Part shown: positions 45,325-55,223 of the stretch, in pieces | Layout: the number at the start of each line of letters is the position of its first letter | Position numbering within the stretch: position 1 is the stretch's first letter | Program-made: the position numbers and the translations under genes | Assembly: GCA_013215105.1 (NCBI GenBank) | Contig: JABSPL010000189.1 | Span: 37,040-101,039, forward strand | From: Flavobacteriaceae bacterium | GTDB lineage: Bacteria; Bacteroidota; Bacteroidia; Flavobacteriales; Flavobacteriaceae | DNA length: 64,000 bases | Direction of reading: 5' to 3' | Notes under the pieces: generated by a model | Databases searched by the model: none | What the model was told of the DNA's origin: nothing | What the model saw: the letters and a program-made list of their open reading frames with translations, nothing else

Positions 45325-46872
45325 TTAAAAATCTATACCGATTTTTATTTTATTTTTAATTATCTGTTCTACAGGAACTCCTTCCATATTACTTTTTAAC
45401 CAAGATAAAATATCAAGATATAAAAAAGCTCTTTTCTCATAAGGATGATTTTCATATCTCTTCAAATTATTATAAAGATCTTGAAAAGCTCCCTTCAGCT
45501 CATGTGGATACAAATATACTAATCTTTTCAAAAAATCCATCATTAAGCGTTGCACCTCGTGCATATCGTCCATTTTTAACAAAAACTTATATGTAGATTT
45601 TATAAGTCTATCTATATCACCATCTTTACCAGCTTCGTAATGAGCCACCAAATTCAATATACGAGAGAAACACAGTAAATCTTCTCTCATTTTAAGAGTT
45701 TTGTCTTCTATTATTTTATTAAGAAAAATTATAGAGTTTTCATAGTCGCCTATTCCAAAATAAAGACAACCTATTTTGTAATTGAACACCATAGTATGAT
45801 GAGCATCTATTTTGCCTTCATATTTCTTTAATCCTTCTAGTAATTCAGGTATAAACAATGTTCCTTCAGTAAATTCACCTTCTATAAAAAACAAATTTAT
45901 CTTATGTAAATTATAATATAAAAACGAAAGACAGTCGGTATTTTCATTAAAAAGGAAAGACTTATCATCTATATTTTCTTTAAACTCTTCTAAGTATTTT
46001 CTGAATTTATCAGGTTTCTGTACCATAAACGTAGATTCTAACAAATAGTTAAATCCTTTTATATAAAAAACAGGATGGAGTTGCTTTAGTTTCAGATTAG
46101 TTTCAAACAGAAGAATCCATCTTCTTGAGTTTTTATAAGAAGATAAAAAATCTTGAGTAACGAAACTATACCATAGTTTAGCCTTATACAAATACAGTTT
46201 CTCCATAACTCCTAATTTATGAATATCTATCTTAGGCATTCTAGCATCAAAATATTGTTTCAGAAGCACTATATCTTCTTCGGAACGAGCATAACCAATC
46301 CTTAGTAACTGGCTATATAATTGAAGAGAAAGATTGGACAGTTTACTTATAAGTACATTTCTAAGACTCAACTCCTTAGCCTGAACAGCCAAAACATCGG
46401 CTCTATCGTTCATACTACGAGTTATATATTGCGATTCTATCGATTTTTCTAACTCTACTATTTCATAAGCCAGATGCGATATATAGTTTTCTAAAGCATA
46501 TTGCTTAGCTTTGTCAAGTATCTTCAAACTCTGCTTATACATACCTTTACTATACAATATAGTCGCAAAATCTAACTGTTCTCTTATATAAGTATAAGTG
46601 TTTTGATGCAAAGGATTGAGCCTAAGACTAATCAATATTTGCTTATACAGATGTGCTTTAGTATTAGATAACTGTTGCTTTTTTATAGAAGTTTTTTTAA
46701 GTATAAAATCTTCATTATATTCGGATGTTTTACCTAAAACATTGAACAAAGCCATGAAATTAGACTGATGATTAGCATCGAACCTACCAATATATAAGTT
46801 AAACTGTCGTTTTTCGGACTTAGACAAAGAATTAACTAACTCGTAAAGATTATCTTTTTTAGCACTAGCCAT
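45325..46872 (-). CDS. Conserved helical-repeat protein of unknown function
   Basis: 515 residues, no signal peptide, almost entirely alpha-helical with tandem helix pairs that resemble tetratricopeptide-type repeats (for example NEYTYIREQLDFATILYSKG-like pairs and CLYFGIGDYENSIIFLNKI). I do not recognise a named family; similar proteins of this length occur in Flavobacteriia. It starts a two-gene unit with an acyl-CoA dehydrogenase and is divergent from leuA. Its role is not evident. Confidence 0.68.
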   Translation of the reverse strand: MASAKKDNLYELVNSLSKSEKRQFNLYIGRFDANHQSNFMALFNVLGKTSEYNEDFILKKTSIKKQQLSNTKAHLYKQILISLRLNPLHQNTYTYIREQLDFATILYSKGMYKQSLKILDKAKQYALENYISHLAYEIVELEKSIESQYITRSMNDRADVLAVQAKELSLRNVLISKLSNLSLQLYSQLLRIGYARSEEDIVLLKQYFDARMPKIDIHKLGVMEKLYLYKAKLWYSFVTQDFLSSYKNSRRWILLFETNLKLKQLHPVFYIKGFNYLLESTFMVQKPDKFRKYLEEFKENIDDKSFLFNENTDCLSFLYYNLHKINLFFIEGEFTEGTLFIPELLEGLKKYEGKIDAHHTMVFNYKIGCLYFGIGDYENSIIFLNKIIEDKTLKMREDLLCFSRILNLVAHYEAGKDGDIDRLIKSTYKFLLKMDDMHEVQRLMMDFLKRLVYLYPHELKGAFQDLYNNLKRYENHPYEKRAFLYLDILSWLKSNMEGVPVEQIIKNKIKIGIDF

Positions 46873-46994
46873 CGTATTTTTTATTAGGTTAAAACATTAA
46901 CAATAAGAATATAATACGCTATTGATTAATTTATTCCCCAGTTTGAATATAGTAAACTAGCCATAAATCAATCTTACAAAAAGCGTAATAGTCT

Positions 46995-47002
46995 TAATTT
47001 TG
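46995..47002 (+). promoter_or_regulatory. leu operon promoter, -7 element
   Basis: TAATTTTG, 31 bases upstream of leuA, matches TAnnTTTG. I see no leader peptide or attenuator in the 161 bases between the divergent genes. Confidence 0.5.
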
Positions 47003-47033
47003 AATTGTCAAATGTGATAAAAAAAAACTAATT

Positions 47034-48206
47034 ATGAGCAGAAAAAAGATTGAAATTTTCGACACAACTCTAAGAGATGGCGAACAAGTACCAGGATGCA
47101 AGTTAAATAAAGAGAATAAAATAATACTATCCGAGCAGTTAGACTTACTTGGAGTAGATGTTATAGAAGCTGGGTTCCCTGTTTCTTCTCCTGGAGATTT
47201 CGAGTCGGTAGAAGCAGTAGCCAAAACCGTAAAAAACGCAGTAGTTTGTGGACTAACCAGAGCTAACAAAAAAGATATAGAAGTGGCTGCTCAGGCATTA
47301 TTACATGCCAAACGCCCAAGAATACATACAGGAATAGGAACCTCGGACAGCCATATATTACATAAATTTCGTTCTACCCCCGAGGCAATACTCGAAAGAG
47401 CTGTAGATGCTGTCAAATACGCAAAAAGCTTCGTGGATGATGTAGAATTTTACGCCGAAGATGCAGGTAGAACTTCTAACGAGTATTTGGCAAGAGTCTG
47501 CGAAGCGGTTATAAAAGCAGGAGCAACAGTACTTAATATACCCGACACAACTGGATATTGCTTATCAGACGAATATGGAGCCAAAATAAAATATTTGGCA
47601 GAAAACGTAAAAGGAATAGAAAACGTAACTCTTTCGGTACATTGTCATAATGACTTAGGCTTAGCTACTGCCAACGCTATAGCAGGAGCCATAAACGGAG
47701 CCAGACAAATAGAATGTACTATAAACGGAATAGGAGAAAGAGCAGGTAACACTTCGCTCGAAGAGGTAGTTATGATAATGAAACAACATCCTAGATTAGA
47801 ATTATATTCTGATATAAACACCAAAATGCTTAACGAAACAAGTAAAATGGTTCAAGACAAAATGGGTATGTTTGTACAAGCCAACAAAGCCATAGTAGGT
47901 GAAAATGCTTTTGCTCACAGCTCTGGAATACACCAAGACGGAATTATAAAAAACCGTGAAACTTACGAAATAATAGACCCTAACGACGTAGGTGTCAACC
48001 AGTCATCTATAATACTTACTGCACGTAGCGGTAGAGCAGCCTTAGCATACAGAGTCAAAAACATAGGTTATGAGCTGACCAAAGACCAACTAGACATGTC
48101 TTACCCTGTGTTTTTGGAATATGCCGATGCCCAAAGAGAAGTTGTAGATAACGACCTACATCAAATAATGAATAAATGTAGTATTCTACAAACAGCTACG
48201 GCTTAA
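47034..48206 (+). CDS. leuA: 2-isopropylmalate synthase, short form
   Basis: First step of leucine synthesis (2-oxoisovalerate plus acetyl-CoA). The catalytic TIM barrel is complete: [12 protein letters not shown] (R14, D15), SVHCHNDLG (H203, H205) and GIGERAGN. The protein stops at 390 residues, so the C-terminal LeuA-dimer domain that binds leucine in E. coli-type enzymes is absent. leuC, leuD and leuB follow. Short homologues such as homocitrate or citramalate synthase exist, but the complete leu operon context supports leuA. Confidence 0.93.
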   Translation: MSRKKIEIFDTTLRDGEQVPGCKLNKENKIILSEQLDLLGVDVIEAGFPVSSPGDFESVEAVAKTVKNAVVCGLTRANKKDIEVAAQALLHAKRPRIHTGIGTSDSHILHKFRSTPEAILERAVDAVKYAKSFVDDVEFYAEDAGRTSNEYLARVCEAVIKAGATVLNIPDTTGYCLSDEYGAKIKYLAENVKGIENVTLSVHCHNDLGLATANAIAGAINGARQIECTINGIGERAGNTSLEEVVMIMKQHPRLELYSDINTKMLNETSKMVQDKMGMFVQANKAIVGENAFAHSSGIHQDGIIKNRETYEIIDPNDVGVNQSSIILTARSGRAALAYRVKNIGYELTKDQLDMSYPVFLEYADAQREVVDNDLHQIMNKCSILQTATA

Positions 48207-48227
48207 TATTTTTTAAGAATAAACAAA

Positions 48228-49613
48228 ATGGAAAATAAAACACTTTTCGATAAAGTATGGGATAGTCATATTGTGAAATCTATAAACGGAAGTTCGCAAG
48301 TATTATATATAGACAAGCACTTGATACATGAGGTAACCAGCCCACAAGCTTTTTCAGAACTAAAAAGCAGAGGGATTAATCTATTCAGAAAAGACAAAAT
48401 AGTTGCCACTGCCGACCATAATACACCAACCATAAATCAGCATTTACCTATCAAAGATGCTATGTCAAGAAATCAACTAGACCAGCTTACTAAAAACTGT
48501 AAAGAAAACGACATAGAGCTATATGGTTTAGGACATAAATACAACGGAATAATACACGTAATAGCTCCAGAACTAGGCATTACTCAACCAGGAATGACGA
48601 TGGTATGTGGCGACAGTCACACTTCGACCCATGGGGCATTTGGCTCTATAGCCTTTGGCATAGGTACTAGTCAGGTCGCTCAGGTGTTTGCTAGTCAGTG
48701 CATAATTACCGAAAAACCTAAGAGTATGCGTATATCGGTTAATGGTAAGTTAGCTAATGGAGTTTCACCTAAAGATGTTATTTTGTATATAATTTCGAAG
48801 CTAGGCACCAATTCAGGTACTGGTTATTTTGCAGAATATACAGGTAATGTATTCGAAAACATGAGTATGGAAGGTAGGATGACCGTTTGTAATATGAGTA
48901 TAGAAATGGGTGCCAGAGGAGGAATTATAGCTCCCGATAATAAAACTTACGACTATATAAAAGGCCGAGAATTCGCTCCTAAGGGAAAAGAACTAGATGA
49001 CAAAATAAAATATTGGGAAACTTTAGAAACCGATGAAAAGGCCGTATTCGATAAGGAGTATAGTTTTGACGCTAGCGATATAGAACCTATGATAACCTAT
49101 GGAACTAATCCTGGTATGGGAATTAAAATAACTGACTCTATACCTAATATAGACAACACTTCTTTCCATAAATCTCTAGAATATATGGGTTTTAACGCAG
49201 GAGAAAGCCTTATAAACAAACAAATAAACTATGTGTTTATAGGTAGTTGTACCAACTCTAGAATAGAAGATTTTAGAATAGTTGCCAAGTATATCAAAGG
49301 CAAGCAAAAGGCCGATAATATAAACGCCTTGATAGTTCCTGGATCCCACAAAGTAGCTAAACAAATCAAAGACGAAGGCTTACAAGACATCTTTGAAATG
49401 GCAGGTTTCGAGCTTAGGCAGCCTGGCTGTTCGGCTTGCCTAGCTATGAATGACGATAAAATCCCTAAGAATGAATATTGTGTTTCTACATCGAACAGAA
49501 ACTTCGAAGGAAGACAAGGGCAAGGAGCAAGAACCCTTTTGGCAAGCCCTTTGGTAGCGGCTAGTGTTGCTATAGAAGGTAAAATAATAGATATAACTAA
49601 AACAATATTATAG
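48228..49613 (+). CDS. leuC: 3-isopropylmalate dehydratase large subunit
   Basis: 461-residue aconitase-fold subunit that isomerises 2- to 3-isopropylmalate with LeuD. The [4Fe-4S] ligands are C341 (IGSCTNSR), C401 and C404 (GCSACLAM). The [13 protein letters not shown] segment and [12 protein letters not shown] are typical. It begins 22 bases after leuA and ends two bases before leuD. Confidence 0.97.
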   Translation: MENKTLFDKVWDSHIVKSINGSSQVLYIDKHLIHEVTSPQAFSELKSRGINLFRKDKIVATADHNTPTINQHLPIKDAMSRNQLDQLTKNCKENDIELYGLGHKYNGIIHVIAPELGITQPGMTMVCGDSHTSTHGAFGSIAFGIGTSQVAQVFASQCIITEKPKSMRISVNGKLANGVSPKDVILYIISKLGTNSGTGYFAEYTGNVFENMSMEGRMTVCNMSIEMGARGGIIAPDNKTYDYIKGREFAPKGKELDDKIKYWETLETDEKAVFDKEYSFDASDIEPMITYGTNPGMGIKITDSIPNIDNTSFHKSLEYMGFNAGESLINKQINYVFIGSCTNSRIEDFRIVAKYIKGKQKADNINALIVPGSHKVAKQIKDEGLQDIFEMAGFELRQPGCSACLAMNDDKIPKNEYCVSTSNRNFEGRQGQGARTLLASPLVAASVAIEGKIIDITKTIL

Positions 49614-49614
49614 T

Positions 49615-50205
49615 ATGGAAAAGTTTGTAAAATTAACAAGTAATGCAGTTCCTCTTGCTATAGAAAACATAGATACCGACCAAATAATACCTGCTCGTTT
49701 CTTAAAATCGACCGATAGAGAAGGATTTGGAAAAAACCTTTTTAGAGACTGGAGATACGATAAAGATGATAAACCAAAATCTGATTTCAACTTAAATAAT
49801 AATAAATATTCGGGTAGTATATTGGTTGCTGGGGACAACTTCGGTTGTGGGTCAAGCAGAGAACATGCTGCTTGGGCTATCAAAGACTATGGCTTCAAAG
49901 TAGTGGTTTCTAGTTTTTTTGCTGATATATTTAAAGGTAATGCCTTAAATAATGGTATATTGCCTATACAATTGGACGCAGAAAAGCTTAAATTGATATT
50001 AGAGCTGATAGAGAAAGAGCCTAAAACTAATATAGAAATAGAATTAGAAGAGCAAGTAATAGAAGTGAAAAGTTTAAATATAAAAGAGAGTTTCTATATA
50101 GATGCTTACAAAAAAACTTGTTTATTAAACGGTTATGATGATATCGATTTTTTGGTAAACATAAGAAAAGAGATAGAAGAATTTGAAAAAAATACATATA
50201 TATGA
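49615..50205 (+). CDS. leuD: 3-isopropylmalate dehydratase small subunit
   Basis: 196-residue partner of LeuC with the start [12 protein letters not shown] and the swivel-domain motif GCGSSREHA at about 77-85. It overlaps leuB by four bases (ATGA junction), so the operon is translationally coupled. Confidence 0.97.
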   Translation: MEKFVKLTSNAVPLAIENIDTDQIIPARFLKSTDREGFGKNLFRDWRYDKDDKPKSDFNLNNNKYSGSILVAGDNFGCGSSREHAAWAIKDYGFKVVVSSFFADIFKGNALNNGILPIQLDAEKLKLILELIEKEPKTNIEIELEEQVIEVKSLNIKESFYIDAYKKTCLLNGYDDIDFLVNIRKEIEEFEKNTYI

Positions 50206-51320
50206 TTAAGAAAATAGCAGTATTATCAGGAGACGGTATAGGACCTGAAGTAACCAGGCAAGCAATAAAGATATTAGATGCCGTAGCAGGAAAGTACGGG
50301 CACAAGTTTGAATACAGAGAAGGACTGGTGGGAGCTATAGCTATAGACCAAACAGGAAATCCTCTACCTTATGAAACTTTAGACTTATGCAAAAACACCG
50401 ATGCTATATTATTTGGAGCTATAGGCACACCCAAATACGACAACGATCCTAATGCGATAATAAGACCTGAACAAGGCTTATTAAAACTGAGGAAAGAGAT
50501 GGGTCTTTTTGCTAATATTAGACCTCTTACGACTTACAAATCGTTATTAGGCAAGTCTAACTTAAAAGAAGAGGTTATTACTGGGGTCGATTTTATTATA
50601 TACCGAGAGCTTACAGGAGGTATTTACTTCGGAGAAAAAAAACTTAGCGATGACGGAAATTATGCCGAAGATATTTGCGGATATTCATCTGAAGAAATAG
50701 ATAGAATAATAAAGCTAGCTTTTGAGTTTGCCAGCAAAAGAGACAGAAAAAAACTTACCCTTATAGACAAGGCAAACGTATTAGAAACATCGAGACTTTG
50801 GAGAAAAAGAGTTAGAATAATGGCTGAGAAATTTCCAGAAGTAGCAGTTTCTTTCTTATTTGTAGATAATGCAGCTATGCAAATGATACTAAACCCTAAG
50901 CAATTTGACGTAATAGTAACAGAAAATATGTTTGGAGATATTATTTCAGACCAAGCTAGTGTCATCTCAGGATCAATAGGTTTACTAGCCTCGGCATCTA
51001 TAGGATACAAATATTCTATGTTCGAACCTATACACGGATCCTATCCTGAGGCTTCTGGCATGAATATTGCAAACCCCATAGCATCGATACTATCTGCAGC
51101 TATGATGTTAGAGCATTTTGGTTTATTTATAGAAGCAAAAGTAGTAAGAGAAGCTGTAGAAGTATGTATCGATAAGGGTATTTTAACCCCTGATTTGAAT
51201 AAAACTAACGAGTTTAGTACTACTTCGGTAGGTAATTTTATAGCTGAGACTATATTGAACCCCGAAGAAAATTTTTTCAATAAAGAAAATATAAATTTAG
51301 GAAATTCGACCATAATATAA
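50202..51320 (+). CDS. leuB: 3-isopropylmalate dehydrogenase
   Basis: NAD-dependent oxidative decarboxylation to 2-oxoisocaproate. 372 residues with [36 protein letters not shown] and [11 protein letters not shown], all family motifs. It completes the leuACDB operon. A hairpin terminator follows 30 bases after the stop. Confidence 0.97.
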   Translation: MIKKIAVLSGDGIGPEVTRQAIKILDAVAGKYGHKFEYREGLVGAIAIDQTGNPLPYETLDLCKNTDAILFGAIGTPKYDNDPNAIIRPEQGLLKLRKEMGLFANIRPLTTYKSLLGKSNLKEEVITGVDFIIYRELTGGIYFGEKKLSDDGNYAEDICGYSSEEIDRIIKLAFEFASKRDRKKLTLIDKANVLETSRLWRKRVRIMAEKFPEVAVSFLFVDNAAMQMILNPKQFDVIVTENMFGDIISDQASVISGSIGLLASASIGYKYSMFEPIHGSYPEASGMNIANPIASILSAAMMLEHFGLFIEAKVVREAVEVCIDKGILTPDLNKTNEFSTTSVGNFIAETILNPEENFFNKENINLGNSTII

Positions 51321-51350
51321 TTCCCCCCACATTATTGTAGAATCTAAAAA

Positions 51351-51382
51351 CTAAGTGTATTCATTTACACTTAGCTTTTTTT
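51351..51382 (+). terminator. leu operon terminator
   Basis: CTAAGTGTA (51351-51359) and its inverted repeat TACACTTAG (51366-51374) followed by a T run. Confidence 0.9.
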
Positions 51383-51499
51383 ATTTAAAAATATTTTAAT
51401 AAACATACTTAAAAACTATGTTTTTATACCGATAATTACTCCAAATTACATTTTTAAAATAAAAACACAAAAAAACTATATAATTACATTAAAAAAGCA

Positions 51500-51507
51500 T
51501 ATCTTTG
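51500..51507 (+). promoter_or_regulatory. tRNA-His (copy 2) promoter, -7 element
   Basis: TATCTTTG followed by GCACTCGCAAAAAT, nearly identical to the leader of copy 1. Confidence 0.65.
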
Positions 51508-51520
51508 CACTCGCAAAAAT

Positions 51521-51595
51521 GGTGGATGTAGCTCAGTTGGTTAGAGCGCTGGTTTGTGGTGCCGGAGGTCGTGGGTTCGAGACCCATCTTCCACC
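51521..51595 (+). tRNA. tRNA-His (anticodon GTG), copy 2
   Basis: Same cloverleaf as copy 1 with two base changes, A3 to G3 and T70 to C70, which preserve the pair. G-1 pairs with C73; the T-T mismatch at 6:67 is retained. No CCA is encoded. It has its own promoter and terminator. Confidence 0.95.
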
Positions 51596-51605
51596 CCTAT
51601 TTTAC

Positions 51606-51646
51606 AAATGCAGATTGGAACTTTATGTTTTATCTGCATTTTTTTT
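51606..51646 (+). terminator. tRNA-His (copy 2) terminator
   Basis: AAATGCAGAT (51606-51615) and its inverted repeat (51632-51641) followed by a T run. Confidence 0.88.
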
Positions 51647-51649
51647 GCT

Positions 51650-52036
51650 TTATACTCTATCAATCCACATAGTATTCAATGCACAATGAACTATTATAAG
51701 AGCCCATAAATTCCTCCCGAACAACATATAAGCTATATCCATAACCACACCTATAAGCCCCACAGTAACCGAACGTTCATACAAATAGTTAGTATGCCGA
51801 AAATCATAGCTTGCAATAACACTGCTAATACAGTTGCTACACCTGTTTTAGAAAACAACTTCTCAAACCAATTCATAAGAAAGCCTCTATCTAATATTCA
51901 CTCTAAAAAGGATTCTATCAACACTATAGACATAATAGAGAAAGAATAAAAACCAGTTACCTTTAAGACCTCCAAACTCAGAAACAGAAGCCACTTCTTC
52001 ACTTGTTTTTCCTTTATTTTATTTTGCTTTATACAT
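51650..52036 (-). pseudogene. Decayed CPBP-family (CAAX-type) intramembrane protease
   Basis: Three protein-like segments in different frames, read on the minus strand, together resemble the C-terminal half of a CPBP protease. Segment 1 (about 51950-52000) contains FGGLKGNWFLFFL. Segment 2 (about 51800-51930) has IESFLE-stop-ILDRGFLMNWFEKLF, where the family expects EExxFRGFL, and an in-frame TGA at 51898-51900. Segment 3 (51650-51770) reads GLIGVVMDIAYMLFGRNLW then IIVHCALNTMW, the HxxxN region, to a TAA. At least two frameshifts and one stop break it. It lies between a tRNA-His and a helicase gene. Confidence 0.72.
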
Positions 52037-52111
52037 ATTAAAACAAAGTATACTTAACTAGATTACAATTACCTACTCCTACTTAACACACACCTCCTCA
52101 CGTATCTACAA

Positions 52112-52154
52112 CAAAAAAAAACCGTACGTTTATCATATTTGATAAAGCGTACGG
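52112..52154 (-). terminator. DEAD-box helicase terminator
   Basis: CCGTACGTTTATCA and its inverted copy at 52140-52154 (one bulged G) with a T run on the minus strand, 24 bases after the stop. Confidence 0.88.
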
Positions 52155-52177
52155 CTTATTGTTTTCATCTGAAAAAA

Positions 52178-53530
52178 TTATTTCTTATTCTTCTTTTTAG
52201 TAATTTTCTCATACCTTCTTTGAGGTTTTTTATATTTCTTAGCCAATTCTCTTTTATAAGAACCTCCTGTATTTACTTTACTGTTTTTCTCTGATTTCTC
52301 ATGAAAACTAGCACCTGCAATATATATTTCCTTCTTTTTATGTCTTTGCTTCAGTTCTTCATTTTCTGGTCTTTCTTCAGGAGATAATTCTTTAGAAATC
52401 TCTACTCCTTCAGGCAAATCTAAAAGAGGAATAGTATAGTTCATCAGTTTCTCTATAGCATCTTTTTCTTTATTTTCATCTTCAGTATAAAGAAGTACAG
52501 AATGACCTGCTTCCTTAGCTCTACCAGTTCTTCCTATACGGTGCATATAGTTTTCGGCAAACTTAGGGACGTCAAAGTTTATTACATTTGTCACTTTATC
52601 TATATCTATACCCCTAGCCATTACATCGGTAGTTATAAGAACTCTATGCTTACCTTTAGCAAAGTTTTCTATAGCTTTCAATCTGTAATTTTGAGTTTTG
52701 TTTGCGTGCAATACACCTATAGAATAACCGAATTGCTCTTCAAAAAGCCTAAACAATCTATCTGCAATACGCTTATAAGCAACAAATATTAATACTTTCG
52801 AAAACTTTTCTTCATCTTCCAAGAAGTGCTTAACTAAGTTTACTTTAGTGAAAAAGTTTTTAATCTCATAACATTCTTGCTCTATATTATCAAGAGGAGT
52901 ACCACTAACGGCTACTGCTATTTTTATAGGATTCAAAAAATAACCATCTATAAGAGCTTCAACCGACTCTGTCATAGTTGCCGAAAACAATATATTTTGT
53001 CTCCTCGGAGGTAATAATTCAAAGATATTAACCAGTTGAAATTTAAAACCCAAATCAAGCATTATATCAACTTCATCGACCACTAATTTCTTAATATGCT
53101 TCATCTTCAAAGACTGTCCTAATATCAAATCGTAAAGCCTACCTGGAGTAGCTACTAGTATATCACAACCTTCAGCCACCATATTTTTATGAGTGTTTAG
53201 GTTTACTCCACCATACACACCAATCACTCGGCTATCTATATATTTGGTAAACTCAACTATTCGGTCTACTACTTGCACAACCAACTCTCTAGTAGGTACT
53301 AATATAAGTACTCTAGGGTCTTTTTGGGTAGAATATGTCAAACTTTGCAATATAGGCAACATATATGCAAAGGTTTTACCTGTCCCCGTTTGTGCTATAC
53401 CCACCATATCTTTTCCCGACATTATTACAGGGAAAGATTCTGATTGTATAGGAGTTGGATCCGAAAAAGACAAATCTTCTATAGCATATTTTAATTGACT
53501 TGATATATTAAAGTCTTCAAATTTATTCAT
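52178..53530 (-). CDS. DEAD-box RNA helicase
   Basis: 450 residues. Motifs in order: F-motif and PTPIQSESFP (Q), AQTGTGKT (Walker A), PTRELVVQV, VDEVD (motif II with DEVD instead of DEAD), SATM and HRIGRTGRAK. A basic tail (about 385-450; ends KKNKK) may bind RNA. The open frame could begin 39 bases earlier at 53569, but M14 (53530: MNKFEDFN) matches the usual N-terminus. The family role is RNA remodelling, for example in ribosome assembly or decay. Confidence 0.93.
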   Translation of the reverse strand: MNKFEDFNISSQLKYAIEDLSFSDPTPIQSESFPVIMSGKDMVGIAQTGTGKTFAYMLPILQSLTYSTQKDPRVLILVPTRELVVQVVDRIVEFTKYIDSRVIGVYGGVNLNTHKNMVAEGCDILVATPGRLYDLILGQSLKMKHIKKLVVDEVDIMLDLGFKFQLVNIFELLPPRRQNILFSATMTESVEALIDGYFLNPIKIAVAVSGTPLDNIEQECYEIKNFFTKVNLVKHFLEDEEKFSKVLIFVAYKRIADRLFRLFEEQFGYSIGVLHANKTQNYRLKAIENFAKGKHRVLITTDVMARGIDIDKVTNVINFDVPKFAENYMHRIGRTGRAKEAGHSVLLYTEDENKEKDAIEKLMNYTIPLLDLPEGVEISKELSPEERPENEELKQRHKKKEIYIAGASFHEKSEKNSKVNTGGSYKRELAKKYKKPQRRYEKITKKKNKK

Positions 53531-53601
53531 TCTAATGTTTTTTAAATATAAAATACGAATGCCTTTCAATCATATTTTAGTAGTTATCCCGTTTTAGAGA
53601 T

Positions 53602-54069
53602 TTATTTTCTTTTTTTGTTATATTTTAAGTCCATTCCATAAAGGAAGTTTCTAAGAAACTGATCTTGACATTTCCTGTAATGTTTATGGTCTGGCTTTCT
53701 AAAAAAAGCACTTAACTCTGGTTTACTAATTCTTAAACCTGCCAAATCTAATATTTCTATCATATCAGTATCTTTGGTATTAAGAGCTATTTTTAGTTTT
53801 CTAAGTACTATATTGTTGTTTATTATTTTCTCTGGTATATCTTTAGCTCCATCTTTAGGGCCTCTTTTCAATATTATAAACCCGTTAAGAAACACAGCTG
53901 TTTCTTGATCAGGAACCACTTTGTTTTGTGGATCGTCATCTCTTTTTAGCCAATCGCTAATATCCGATCTTTTCACAGTAACTTCTGCTAAACCAAATAT
54001 TTCTATCATTTTAGCATCGTCATAATCGAATGTATATCTTATCTTACGTAGTATATCGTTGTTATTCAT
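53602..54069 (-). CDS. DUF1456 family protein (YehS-like)
   Basis: 155 residues composed of two copies of one motif (about 2-46: NNDILRKIRYTFDYDD; about 83-127: NNNIVLRKLKIALNTKD), the DUF1456 pattern. No function is established. It lies 10 bases after tatA in the same transcript. Confidence 0.8.
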   Translation of the reverse strand: MNNNDILRKIRYTFDYDDAKMIEIFGLAEVTVKRSDISDWLKRDDDPQNKVVPDQETAVFLNGFIILKRGPKDGAKDIPEKIINNNIVLRKLKIALNTKDTDMIEILDLAGLRISKPELSAFFRKPDHKHYRKCQDQFLRNFLYGMDLKYNKKRK

Positions 54070-54079
54070 TTAATGTTTT

Positions 54080-54346
54080 TTATTTAAGTCCTCTTTTTAT
54101 TGGACCTGATATTTCGTCAATAGTCTTCTTTACCTCGTCTATTTCCTTAGTGATATCTTTTGTATCCAATCCATCTATATCAGCACTATCCATTATATCT
54201 TTCTTAATACTATTGGTAGCATCTTTTACTTGCCTAATACCTTTACCTAAAGTTCTTGCTATATCTGGTATTTTGTCAGCTCCAAAAAGCATGACAACTA
54301 ATATTGCTATTATAAAAAACTCGGGACCACCTATAAATAAATACAT
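54080..54346 (-). CDS. tatA: Twin-arginine translocase subunit TatA/TatB-like
   Basis: 88 residues: one N-terminal membrane helix (PEFFIIAILVVMLFGADKIPD, about 8-25), an amphipathic helix with the GKGIRQVKDA stretch, then a charged tail. TatA and TatB are not cleanly separable by sequence here. It heads a short unit with the DUF1456 gene and has its own TATATTTG promoter. tatC is not in the window. Confidence 0.85.
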   Translation of the reverse strand: MYLFIGGPEFFIIAILVVMLFGADKIPDIARTLGKGIRQVKDATNSIKKDIMDSADIDGLDTKDITKEIDEVKKTIDEISGPIKRGLK

Positions 54347-54363
54347 AATAAAAAATGTTTTTG

Positions 54364-54371
54364 CAAATATA
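54364..54371 (-). promoter_or_regulatory. tatA promoter, -7 element
   Basis: TATATTTG on the minus strand, 17 bases upstream of the tatA start codon. Confidence 0.55.
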
Positions 54372-54374
54372 AAT

Positions 54375-54411
54375 AAAAAAACCTCCGCATATATATATAC
54401 CGTGGTTTTTT
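54375..54411. terminator. Possible terminator hairpin
   Basis: AAAAAAACC (54375-54383) and GGTTTTTT (54404-54411) can pair; the loop is long and the stem is A/T-rich, so it is a weak call. It could end the gene at 54492. Confidence 0.4.
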
Positions 54412-54491
54412 AACCCTTTACCTCATTTTATATTTTACCTTGTTTTTTTTGACATTATAAGATCACAAAACACAATATTAACTATAAATAC

Positions 54492-55190
54492 TTATTTTTT
54501 CTTTCTTTTAAATAAACACGCTATCTTTTCAAATATGTTTTTTTTCTCTATAACAACAATCTCACCCATCAAATCTACATTTTCTAACATTTCTATTTTA
54601 AGAAATCCTATTTCTTTATCTACTACTATTTTGAATATTTCATGGCCTATATACGAAACACTAAGAATCGGTTTGTTACTTAATACTTTTTTATGTATAG
54701 TCATAGAAAATTCTCCATCAAAATTTGCTCTAGTATTATACTCATATCCCTCTAGTTGTATATACGCCCCTGGCAATGCTCCATAAGAATCAGATACTAT
54801 TCCTTTTATTTGAACTGAATCAGACATTACAAGTTTTGAGAATCCTTTATATTCCCCAAATGACTGCTCTGTTGTTTTTTCTATATTTTTATTTTGAGAA
54901 AAAACTGGGCTTGAAATAGACATTATAAAAGCTGAAACACCAAACCATATTCCTGAATTAATCCCTTTATTTTTAGTATTAGAAATTATATCAACATTTA
55001 ATTGTTCTTTTCTGAATTCCCCACAAACACTACCTCCTTTATCCAAGATATTAGCCAAATAACTTTCAGATTTTCTGGTAAAATCGAGCACCTCTTTATT
55101 ACAACTAGAACAATACATTCCTTTTTGGGTAGGGGTCATTTCATTCCAATTCTCACTACATGGTTTTGGTATTTTTATTTCGTATCTCAT
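54492..55190 (-). CDS. Cys-rich membrane protein with carboxypeptidase-regulatory-like domain
   Basis: 232 residues. N-terminus PKPCSENWNEMTPTQKGMYC with C11, C27 and C30 (CSSC) in a zinc-ribbon-like arrangement I have seen at the start of short Bacteroidota proteins, then DFT. A hydrophobic segment (about 79-99) follows, and about 125-205 form a CarboxypepD_reg-like beta-sandwich (IKGIVSDSYGALPGAYIQLEG, RANFDGEFS). The end is basic. Function unknown. It is divergent from nothing in the window and lies downstream of lipB by 34 bases. Confidence 0.68.
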   Translation of the reverse strand: MRYEIKIPKPCSENWNEMTPTQKGMYCSSCNKEVLDFTRKSESYLANILDKGGSVCGEFRKEQLNVDIISNTKNKGINSGIWFGVSAFIMSISSPVFSQNKNIEKTTEQSFGEYKGFSKLVMSDSVQIKGIVSDSYGALPGAYIQLEGYEYNTRANFDGEFSMTIHKKVLSNKPILSVSYIGHEIFKIVVDKEIGFLKIEMLENVDLMGEIVVIEKKNIFEKIACLFKRKKK

Positions 55191-55223
55191 TATATTCGGA
55201 AATTGTTTCTGTTTTCAAATATA

